DNA of 11,074 nt from positions 1-11,074 of the forward strand of contig JAGWYI010000084.1 of assembly GCA_018969455.1 (NCBI GenBank), given 5' to 3'. The position numbers and the translations under genes were made by a program. Source of the DNA: Bacteroidota bacterium (GTDB lineage Bacteria > Bacteroidota > Bacteroidia > Chitinophagales > Saprospiraceae). Shown here piece after piece: positions 5,320 to 11,074 of the stretch (position 1 is the first letter of the stretch; each line of letters starts with the position of its first letter). Under the pieces are notes generated by a model. That model was not told the origin of the DNA and ran no database searches. It saw nothing but the letters and a program-made list of their open reading frames with translations.

Positions 5320-7607
5320 TCCAGACGAAGGGTATAATTGCGGGGCGCTTCCATGAGCGCCGGGCGCAGGGTGTATGCGGTGTTGAGAACGTTGTTGCAT
5401 AAAATGCTGATTTTCATCGACTTGTTTACTTTATAGGATCCGCGCAGATCCAGCAAAGTGAAGCCGTTTTTGTGTTTTTCGCGGAATGGCTTCACACCGG
5501 GCAGAACCTCCTGGAAAAGCAGGTCGATGGATTCCATATAGCTGTTGTATTGGGCAGAGACGCCGAGGCCGAATCCTTTAACCACGTATTCCACATCGCT
5601 TTTGAGGGTATTTCGGAATCGGTATTTCAGTACATTTTTGCTGGTATCAGAGGAGCCCCAATAGTTGTTTTCGGCTTTGGAAAACAATTTGTACCGAGGG
5701 TCGGTTTTGGTAAATCCGGCAAGTACAAACAATTGTCCGGGACCTAGTTTGCCTTGTCCGAGCACCGACAATTCAAGGCCCCGCACCCGGGTGTCACCCT
5801 GATTTTTGGATTGGAACACTGCGCCGTCGAGGCTGAAGCTGGCAAATACAAATTCCATCATTTGTTGGTATTCCTGCCAGAAAGCGGCCAGGTCGACGTA
5901 TCCGAGCCAGGATCCGATTTTTACGCCCTGTTTAATACCGAGTTCGGTAGACCAGCCGGTTTCAGAAACCAGGTCGGGATTGGGGCCTACGCCCGCAATG
6001 GTACTGAATTTGGTGGTAATGAATTTTTCTGCAATGGTTGGGTATCGATATGCCTGTCCCCAGGATGCGCGCAGGTAGGTTGCTTTTCCGATCTGGTAAT
6101 TGGCGCCCAGGCGAAATACGGGTTTGGATTCGGATGATTTGCCGTTGGGGATGGTGTCGATGGTATTGTTGGCCAGGCGAATATATTCCGGGCTGTAAAT
6201 CAGGTTTTTCTCGTAACGAATTCCTGCCGACAGGTTAAGGTTTTTGATGCCGTTGTAATCGAGTTGGAGATAGGATGCCAGGTTTTCGGAGGCGTATTTC
6301 CCCCCGTACAGTTCGGCATTTACCCGGGTTCGAATGCCCACTACACCGGCGGTTGCCACCAGGCCGATGTGGTTCAACTGGCGTTGTATCTGATACTCGC
6401 CATAGTACATTTTGCTGCTGTTGCTTTGGTTTCCGCTGTTGTTGTTGTTGATCGAATAGTATCGACCGAGAAATTTGTGTCGGAAGCCTGCGCGGTCGAT
6501 GTATTGAATGGAAGGGTCGATGGTATATCGAAAACGGCCTTTAGAGAAAGAGGCCGAGTTTAATCCGGGTTGAAGTGCCAAATTGGAATCGTTTCCCCAG
6601 ATGAAGAAACTGCCGCTTCGTCCGAGGTTAAATGTTGAATTCAGGCCGATGGTCAGGCGATCATTTACGCGGTACCGGAAATTGGGGGTGATACGGCCGT
6701 ATCGGCTGTAGGTGTTTCGGTTGTAGCTATCGCGGTAAAGGCTGTAAGCGCCCACCACCATATCGAGTTTGCCCATTTTGCGTCGGTGAACGAAGCTCGC
6801 ACCAGTTTCCACGGGTTGAACAATTTCGGAGGAGTCTGTTCCCCACCATTTGGCGGAAGCATCCCTGGGTGCGCCCCATGTTTTCCCAAAAACAGCAAAT
6901 TCTGTTTCAGGTTTGTCTTTGGCAAAGCCGGTACGGATGTTGATGATGCCGTTCATGGCCGAGGATCCGTAAAGTGCCGAGGCGGCTCCTTTGAGCACCT
7001 CAATTTGGGCGATGTTTTCGATGGGATAATCGTCCCAGTTGGGGTAGCCGGCATCAACTTGGAGGGCTGGAATGTCGTCAACGAGGAGTAGAACCCGGGT
7101 TCCGGCGCCATAAGAGAAGCCCGCGCCGCTGCGAATACTTGCCTGTCCGTCGAGAATACTTACGCCAGGCACCTTGGTGAGTACTTTATCGACCGAAGTG
7201 CTGTTGGTATTTTCGATCAGGCGGGGTTTGAGTACATCGAGGGAAACGGTAACTTGACCGAGTGGTTTTTCAAATTTTCCGGAAGTGACGGTAACCTGTT
7301 GGAGGAGGTTATCGGAGCTGTTGAGTTCCTGATTGAGCGTAAGGGTTTGAGTTGCTGCGAGCCGGATGGTTTTTTTGGCGGTTTCATAGCCTGGAATAGA
7401 CCAGCTGATTTCATAGGCTCCCGGGGGCAATTGGAATTGGTAGGCTCCGTTGGCATCGCTAATGGCGCCGGTATTGCCCGATTTTATGGTTACGCCCAGC
7501 AGGGGCTCGTGGTTGGAGGCGTCGGTCACGACCCCTAATATGGTGGCATTTTGGGCAGAAAGACTGGCTACAAAGAGCAGCGAAAAAAGGATTGGGATGA
7601 ATTTCAT
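5307..7607 (-). CDS. TonB-dependent outer-membrane receptor
   Basis: A 766-residue outer-membrane transporter powered by TonB-ExbB-ExbD, importing an unidentified ligand. In order: signal peptide (1-18, cleavage probably after SLSA); a carboxypeptidase-regulatory-like beta-sandwich (about 20-95: ILGVVTDASNHEPLLGVTI, GAYQFQLPPGAYEISW); a TonB-box-like stretch QQVTVTSG (103-110); a plug domain with VLTKVPGVSILDG (142-154), RSGAGFSYGAGTRVLLLVDD (159-178) and IEVLKGAASALYGSSAMNGIINI (202-224); then a 22-strand-type barrel with NPDLVSETGWSTELG and the closing NVLNTAYTLRP and YTLRLEWKI. It lacks the SusC signature and no SusD partner follows, so it is a stand-alone receptor rather than a Sus system. 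The barrel gives no clear substrate clue. Its stop overlaps the next lipoprotein gene. Identity as a receptor is very secure. Confidence 0.95.
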   Translation of the reverse strand: MKFIPILFSLLFVASLSAQNATILGVVTDASNHEPLLGVTIKSGNTGAISDANGAYQFQLPPGAYEISWSIPGYETAKKTIRLAATQTLTLNQELNSSDNLLQQVTVTSGKFEKPLGQVTVSLDVLKPRLIENTNSTSVDKVLTKVPGVSILDGQASIRSGAGFSYGAGTRVLLLVDDIPALQVDAGYPNWDDYPIENIAQIEVLKGAASALYGSSAMNGIINIRTGFAKDKPETEFAVFGKTWGAPRDASAKWWGTDSSEIVQPVETGASFVHRRKMGKLDMVVGAYSLYRDSYNRNTYSRYGRITPNFRYRVNDRLTIGLNSTFNLGRSGSFFIWGNDSNLALQPGLNSASFSKGRFRYTIDPSIQYIDRAGFRHKFLGRYYSINNNNSGNQSNSSKMYYGEYQIQRQLNHIGLVATAGVVGIRTRVNAELYGGKYASENLASYLQLDYNGIKNLNLSAGIRYEKNLIYSPEYIRLANNTIDTIPNGKSSESKPVFRLGANYQIGKATYLRASWGQAYRYPTIAEKFITTKFSTIAGVGPNPDLVSETGWSTELGIKQGVKIGSWLGYVDLAAFWQEYQQMMEFVFASFSLDGAVFQSKNQGDTRVRGLELSVLGQGKLGPGQLFVLAGFTKTDPRYKLFSKAENNYWGSSDTSKNVLKYRFRNTLKSDVEYVVKGFGLGVSAQYNSYMESIDLLFQEVLPGVKPFREKHKNGFTLLDLRGSYKVNKSMKISILCNNVLNTAYTLRPALMEAPRNYTLRLEWKI

Positions 7608-7626
7608 AGATGTTTGAACATGTTAA

Positions 7627-7633
7627 CAAAATA
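7627..7633 (-). promoter_or_regulatory. Near-consensus -7 box for the TonB receptor operon
   Basis: The minus strand reads TATTTTG, one base shorter than TAnnTTTG, about 20 bases before the receptor ATG. No well-placed -33 TTG is visible, so this is a tentative promoter. Confidence 0.25.
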
Positions 7634-7645
7634 CAACCAGCGCGA

Positions 7646-7656
7646 GGCAAGTTGCC
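7646..7656. promoter_or_regulatory. 11-bp palindrome, possible operator for the TonB receptor
   Basis: GGCAAGTTGCC is a perfect inverted repeat of five bases around a central G. It would fall between the -7 and -33 regions of the tentative receptor promoter, a usual place for a repressor site. No regulator gene is nearby. Confidence 0.3.
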
Positions 7657-7746
7657 GGATCAGGTAAATGGGTGACGCAAAAGGTCCTTCAGCGCCTGCG
7701 AGAATTTAAATCTTTGAAGCATATGGCAGCTTATTTGGCCGTTTTT

Positions 7747-7763
7747 GCGCCGTAATCCGGCGC
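7747..7763. repeat. GC-rich hairpin in the leader region
   Basis: GCGCCG and CGGCGC form a perfect 6-bp stem around the 5-base loop TAATC. Flanking T-rich (7742-7746) and A-rich (7773-7778) tracts could extend pairing on one RNA strand. On the minus transcript the downstream side is A-rich, not U-rich, so it is not a standard terminator. A pause or attenuator structure is possible. Confidence 0.35.
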
Positions 7764-7834
7764 GTTGGCGGCAAAAAACCTCGTTGGGCAATAAAACGCC
7801 AATCCCATCCAAAGAAATATCATTTTTACAGGCG

Positions 7835-8377
7835 CTAATCGATCGGGCGGGTCGAATGTTCGAGAAATGCGATGTCTATCGTGATTAAAAGGGTAAAACC
7901 GAGTTGCGAAAGTTCCACCAAAATTTTGCGCTTGCCTTCCACTTTTACCACGCGGCCACGAAGGCCCATGAGGTTGCCCGCGCTGATTTCCACGGCATCA
8001 CCCTCTGTAAATTTTCCTTCAACCGCTTCTATTTCCAGATCGGTTTCCAGGGTAATTCGGCGCAAAATATTAATTTCTGACTCGGGAATGGCAAATAAAT
8101 CTTTGGCAAATTTTACAAAACCCGCAACATTTTCTGTTTCGAGTACTTTGACGTATTCATTTTTGACAATTTTTACAAAAACATAGCAGTTGATCAGGGG
8201 TTTTTCCACCACCCGTGTACTGCGCGTATACCGGCGCATGAGCTTTTGAATGGGCAAGTAAGCATGAATGCCCTTTTTGGCCAACATGCGTTGAACAAAT
8301 TTTTCGCTTTTGGAACGGGTATGTACCGCAAACCATCGGGCTTCGGATTCGTGCAATTGGTTGGTTGGTTGATCCAT
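7835..8377 (-). CDS. NusG-family antiterminator, UpxY/RfaH-like
   Basis: A 180-residue specialised NusG paralogue. The NGN domain (about 14-108) begins ARWFAVHTRSKSEKFVQRML and contains GIHAYLPIQK and PLINCYVFVKI, which contacts RNA polymerase in the family. A KOW domain follows (about 123-170) with EGDAVEISAGNLMGLRGRVV. The polar start (MDQPTNQLHESE), short length and ITLETDLE linker match UpxY-type proteins that let polymerase read through terminators in Bacteroidota surface-polysaccharide operons; housekeeping NusG normally sits beside secE and rplK, absent here. The gene begins 3 bases after the stop of the acetyltransferase gene, so it is part of the polysaccharide operon. UpxY genes usually open their operon, while this one is the last visible gene. 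A 14-base AACC tract lies in codons 3-7. Confidence 0.9.
   Translation of the reverse strand: MDQPTNQLHESEARWFAVHTRSKSEKFVQRMLAKKGIHAYLPIQKLMRRYTRSTRVVEKPLINCYVFVKIVKNEYVKVLETENVAGFVKFAKDLFAIPESEINILRRITLETDLEIEAVEGKFTEGDAVEISAGNLMGLRGRVVKVEGKRKILVELSQLGFTLLITIDIAFLEHSTRPID
8357..8370. repeat. Short tetranucleotide tract (TTGG x 3.5)
   Basis: On the plus strand TTGG is repeated three and a half times. On the coding strand this is AACC within codons 3-7 of the NusG-like gene, so gain or loss of a unit would shift the frame just after the start. The tract is short for known phase-variable repeats. Confidence 0.5.
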
Positions 8378-8380
8378 GTA

Positions 8381-8953
8381 TCAGCTGCGCTCCTGTACTT
8401 TTTGATGTGAAAGTTCGTAAACGACCCCGCTTTCCGGGCAGATGGCAAGTCCATCGTCCTCGAAGTGCAGCCGATGCCCGTATCGGCTCACCCAGCCAAT
8501 CTGACGGGCCGGATTTCCCACAACCAGGGCAAAATCGGGTACATTTTTTGTTACCACTGCGCCGGCGCCGATAAGGCAGAAGGCGCCCAGGGTTACTCCG
8601 CAAATGATGGTTGCGTTGGCGCCCACACTGCATCCTGTTTTCAACAAGGTGTTTCTAAACTCGGTTTTACGCTCGACAAAACTGCGGGGGTTGATGACGT
8701 TGGTGAAAACAGCGGAAGGCCCCAAAAAAACATCGTCTTCACAGGTAATGCCCGTGTACAAAGACACGTTGTTTTGCACTTTAACACCATTGCCCAGTTT
8801 TACCCCGCTTGCCACAAATACGTTTTGGCCCAAAATGCAGCGTTCTCCCAGTTGGCTATTGGGCATCAGGTGACAAAAATGCCAAATTTTGGAACCTGCT
8901 CCAATTTGGCAACCATCATCTACAATGGCAGAAGGATGTACAAAATAATCCAT
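8381..8953 (-). CDS. wbpD: WbpD/WlbB-type UDP-amino-sugar N-acetyltransferase
   Basis: A 190-residue left-handed beta-helix acetyltransferase. By family it transfers acetyl from acetyl-CoA to the 3-amino group of UDP-2-acetamido-3-amino-2,3-dideoxy-glucuronate, giving the diacetamido uronic acid used in O-antigens and capsules. Evidence: hexapeptide repeats from about 7 to 145 (HPSAIVDDGCQIGAGSKIWHF, LGQNVFVASGVKLG, VQNNVSLY), the family signature VFTNVINPRSFVERKTEFRNTL (82-103), GANATIICGVTLG, NPARQIGWVS (147-156), and the C-terminal CPESGVVYEL (172-181). Length agrees with WbpD/WlbB (about 190). Its ATG overlaps the upstream stop by one base (TAATG), so translation is coupled. The dehydrogenase, oxidase and aminotransferase that would make its substrate are not in the window and must lie elsewhere. 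The acyl group and sugar are inferred from family similarity. Confidence 0.9.
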   Translation of the reverse strand: MDYFVHPSAIVDDGCQIGAGSKIWHFCHLMPNSQLGERCILGQNVFVASGVKLGNGVKVQNNVSLYTGITCEDDVFLGPSAVFTNVINPRSFVERKTEFRNTLLKTGCSVGANATIICGVTLGAFCLIGAGAVVTKNVPDFALVVGNPARQIGWVSRYGHRLHFEDDGLAICPESGVVYELSHQKVQERS

Positions 8954-10668
8954 TAAAAATCGCGATTTGGGTTCCAGATGTTCATGCGAATGGCCATTTT
9001 CAGCACCCGGGTATCGAGGTCCAGCTTGTTGGCCGCACTGTTTTTTCGGCGCAATAATACGCCCAAATCGAGAAATGTATTGTGCATAATCATAAAGGAT
9101 GCATCCAATCCCAACAGATCAATTTGTCCGCGAATGCCCTGTCCTACCACATTGCCATATTCGCGTACGAAGCTTTTGTACGAAATAAGGGGGTTGGCGC
9201 CCCAGTTGCTTTGATCGTTGTCGCCACGCAAGGCGTGCATCCAGCGGGCATAGAGTGTCAATTTGGGCACAGGACGGTATTGTAAAAGCCCGATAAACTC
9301 GTTGAAATTGGCCCACAAAGGATGTGCAAGCGGCTGATTGTAGTGCGTATAACTGTTTAAGGAGTCGAAATGGGAATACGTGTAGGGTCGAACCCGGTTC
9401 CATTCGAGTTGGAGGTCGAGGTGATCAATTCCCAAAACATCGAAGTATTTCAAACCAAGCTGGATACCGTATTTGTTGGCCCACCATCCTTTTTGAACGG
9501 GATCGATCAAATTGGAGGCTTTGAATTCATCAAGCAGCACTTGTCCGTATAATTGAATGCGTTTGAACAGATTCCAGTGGCCATCCAGGCCAATAAGCAC
9601 GTTATCGGGGCTGCCAATCATTCCCTCCACGGTTCGGTAAAAAATCAGGGGATTCAAGTATTGGAATTCAAATTGTCGGCTTCGGTTAAAAATGACGGCC
9701 TCAAACAAGCCAATGCCCATGTTGGGTGTAATTTGGTACTGCAAAAAATGCATGGCTGCATATTTTTTGGGGAGGCGTACATCGCCTCCGCTGCCTGCCG
9801 GGCGCACATTTGGGGTAAGTTCCATAAACAGGTTTTGGTACTGGAAGCGCCAAACCCGGGTATTGAGTTTTAAATAGAGATTGGGCGCACCCACATCGGA
9901 TAAAAGGAGGGATCGATAGCCGTTTCCAATAAAATGGCGGCCATGGCCGAGTTGAACGGCCACATGTTTGGATACTTTTACCGATAAATAAGCTGTCGCA
10001 ACGTTAAAATCGTACCCATTTTGAATTGTGGAAAAGCGGGGTTTATAGGATTTGACAAATCCTGCACCTGGGAGCGATTGGTAATCGGCGTACCATTTTG
10101 TGATGTAGTTGGGGTATCTGGCCTGACTTTCTACCAGATTGGTGTAGAAAAATACCCGTTTGTCCACCGATCCGTAAACTTCCAGTCCGCGTTGGTTTTC
10201 AAACAACCAGCTGTCGTCGTTTTTTTGTCGCCCGAGGCCGAGGTTGAACATCGGATTTACCCGCATTGTAAAATCGGGAACATTGATTTCAAACAGGTTG
10301 GCCGGGCTGGGGTAGAAATATCGCCAGAGCGATTTTCGGTGTTTTTCGGGCGGGGCAGGGGCATCGGGCGCCCAGGCGTTGTTGTCGCTTTGCAGATACC
10401 GGATGTCGATTCGGTCGCCCAGGCTTAATGGAGCATCGCGCAGGGTATCGAGTCGCCAGGCAAGTTCGGCGATATCTTGTTTGGGAAAACCCTTTATGGC
10501 TGTGTGCAGGCTTCCATTTTCCCCTGTTTTGACCGTAAGTCGGTCAATAATATGGTAACTGGGACTTCCCAGTTGCGCTGTGCAGGATTGGGCGCCGACC
10601 TTACAGCAAAAAGTAGTTGCAAAAAGCAGGGTAAACGTAAAGAGCGATTTAAATTGGCGCTGTGGCAT
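8953..10668 (-). CDS. Wzi/RemB-like outer-membrane beta-barrel protein
   Basis: A 571-residue outer-membrane protein with a signal peptide (1-26: R4, K7, hydrophobic core, cleavage near VGA). After an N-terminal region of about 130 residues, a beta-barrel of many amphipathic strands follows, with motifs such as RVNPMFNLGLGRQ, GLEVYGSVDKRVFFYTNL, VAVQLGHGRHFIGNGYRSLLLSD and AVIFNRSRQFEFQYLNPLIFYRTVEG. The GHGRHFIGNGYRS and LNPxxFYRxxEG stretches are typical of the capsule assembly Wzi family. In Bacteroidota the same family includes the gliding-motility protein RemB, so capsule surface attachment and motility are both possible. It ends in Phe, as expected for insertion by the BAM machinery. 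It lies 25 bases after the deacetylase gene and overlaps the acetyltransferase start by one base, which favours a polysaccharide role. Confidence 0.9.
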   Translation of the reverse strand: MPQRQFKSLFTFTLLFATTFCCKVGAQSCTAQLGSPSYHIIDRLTVKTGENGSLHTAIKGFPKQDIAELAWRLDTLRDAPLSLGDRIDIRYLQSDNNAWAPDAPAPPEKHRKSLWRYFYPSPANLFEINVPDFTMRVNPMFNLGLGRQKNDDSWLFENQRGLEVYGSVDKRVFFYTNLVESQARYPNYITKWYADYQSLPGAGFVKSYKPRFSTIQNGYDFNVATAYLSVKVSKHVAVQLGHGRHFIGNGYRSLLLSDVGAPNLYLKLNTRVWRFQYQNLFMELTPNVRPAGSGGDVRLPKKYAAMHFLQYQITPNMGIGLFEAVIFNRSRQFEFQYLNPLIFYRTVEGMIGSPDNVLIGLDGHWNLFKRIQLYGQVLLDEFKASNLIDPVQKGWWANKYGIQLGLKYFDVLGIDHLDLQLEWNRVRPYTYSHFDSLNSYTHYNQPLAHPLWANFNEFIGLLQYRPVPKLTLYARWMHALRGDNDQSNWGANPLISYKSFVREYGNVVGQGIRGQIDLLGLDASFMIMHNTFLDLGVLLRRKNSAANKLDLDTRVLKMAIRMNIWNPNRDF

Positions 10669-10693
10669 AAATGAAGGTGTAGGTTTGTGAAGA

Positions 10694-11074
10694 TCAGGTA
10701 TCGGAGAGCAATTGGGTGAATAAAGGCTTCCAGGGATGCCAAAAAAAAGTGTTTAGGGAAGAGTTGTGCCACAATACCACAAATTCACCGTTGTGCGCGC
10801 GCACCTGTGCACGCAAGCGCCGCATTTCTTCCCGGGCCGATTCAGGTGTTTTCCCCTGGTAAATGGCCGGGGTTACTTCCATAAACAACAAGGGTTGTTC
10901 GTACAGGGGCAGTATGGTTCGGTGGTACACATCATACACCGGAAAAGGCATGCAGGCGCCGCAACGAAAGCCCGTGACTTCCGGATAACCTACCGAGCTG
11001 TCATATTTCAAGCCATGGCTTGCCCAAATTCGCCAGGTATCAGGCGCTGCAAATCGCAAATAGTGCTGTCTGCC
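10694..11074 (-). CDS. Polysaccharide deacetylase family protein, C-terminal part
   Basis: The 5' end lies beyond the right edge; 126 residues are visible, starting in frame at the boundary with GRQHYLRFAAPDTW. An in-frame TTG at 11059 is not a start but the Leu of HYLRF. The visible part includes ASHGLKYDSSVGYPEVTGFRCGACMPFPVYD, then a PLLFMEV segment and the end motif EFVVLWHNSSL. This layout (RQHYLRF, DSSVGY, GFRCG, lWHN) is that of NodB-fold polysaccharide deacetylases common in Bacteroidota surface-polysaccharide loci. The metal-binding Asp/His motifs of the N-terminal half are outside the window, so activity cannot be judged. A run of eight T on the coding strand (10741-10748) encodes part of NTFFWHP. 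It is followed after 25 bases by the Wzi-like gene, indicating one operon. Confidence 0.85.
   Translation of the reverse strand, partial: GRQHYLRFAAPDTWRIWASHGLKYDSSVGYPEVTGFRCGACMPFPVYDVYHRTILPLYEQPLLFMEVTPAIYQGKTPESAREEMRRLRAQVRAHNGEFVVLWHNSSLNTFFWHPWKPLFTQLLSDT

Larger units (their letters stand above)
7608..7834 (-). other. 227-base leader/intergenic region before the TonB receptor
   Basis: This is the longest non-coding stretch, between the stop of the NusG-like gene and the receptor start, both on the minus strand. It holds a near -7 box, an 11-bp palindrome and a GC-rich hairpin, listed separately. I saw no cobalamin, TPP or FMN riboswitch core and no classic stem plus T-run terminator, so read-through from the polysaccharide operon cannot be excluded. 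Confidence 0.6.

Noticed and set aside
5320..5400. N-terminal extension of the first lipoprotein up to 5400
   Set aside because: It would bury the lipoprotein signal peptide and lies wholly inside the receptor gene.
7608..7834. Cobalamin or other riboswitch upstream of the TonB receptor
   Set aside because: I could not find a B12 box or other riboswitch core in the leader on the minus strand.
7691..7836. Long-range 8-bp inverted pair AGCGCCTG / CAGGCGCT across the leader
   Set aside because: An 8-bp match over this distance is expected by chance in a region of this size.
8157..8633. Minus-strand frame spanning the acetyltransferase and NusG-like genes
   Set aside because: It is an out-of-frame reading of two strongly recognised proteins.
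8465..8956. Plus-strand 163-codon frame opposite the acetyltransferase
   Set aside because: It is antisense to a clear WbpD-type gene and shows no domain.

Overview
The window reads as chromosomal DNA from a member of the Bacteroidota, with balanced GC. Several features support this: a TonB-dependent receptor with an N-terminal carboxypeptidase-regulatory-like domain, a Wzi/RemB-type outer-membrane protein, an UpxY-like NusG paralogue, lipoproteins with Bacteroidota-style lipoboxes, TAnnTTTG-type -7 boxes, and no obvious Shine-Dalgarno sequences. The class or family cannot be fixed from the sequence alone; a Saprospiria- or Chitinophagia-like genome is my guess. I saw no tRNA, rRNA, CRISPR array, insertion sequence, integrase or phage gene. 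No gene-free stretch exceeds 300 bases; the longest is 7608-7834.

Left part (1-3495). A minus-strand 3-oxoadipyl-CoA thiolase (paaJ/pcaF type) is divergent from plus-strand trxB (thioredoxin reductase). The 154-base intergenic region between them holds a perfect -7 box for trxB, placed so close to the ATG that the mRNA would be almost leaderless, and a perfect 14-bp palindrome. One base after trxB begins a polytopic membrane protein of uncertain, possibly HTTM/VKGC-like, family with a cysteine-bearing soluble tail.

Middle (3503-7607), all minus strand. A TonB-dependent receptor is followed by a lipoprotein gene whose start overlaps the receptor's stop by 13 bases, then by a second small cysteine-rich, lipocalin-like lipoprotein. 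Together they look like an outer-membrane uptake or surface module of unknown substrate. Further downstream, with its own -7 box, is an unrecognised two-helix membrane protein with a TPR-like domain; it converges on the trxB operon with a 7-base gap.

Right part (7835-11074), all minus strand. A tightly packed surface-polysaccharide operon continues beyond the right edge. In transcription order it has the C-terminal part of a polysaccharide deacetylase, a Wzi/RemB-like outer-membrane beta-barrel, a WbpD/WlbB-type left-handed beta-helix N-acetyltransferase (TAATG overlap), and a NusG/UpxY-like antiterminator (3-base gap). Together they suggest synthesis and surface attachment of a polysaccharide containing a 2,3-diacetamido uronic acid. 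The antiterminator is the last visible gene, unusual for UpxY, and it is followed by a 227-base leader and then the TonB receptor operon on the same strand.

Most of the window is ordinary core or accessory genome. The parts most worth a second look are the receptor-lipoprotein-lipoprotein unit, the position of the UpxY-like gene, and the trxB control region with its coupled membrane protein.
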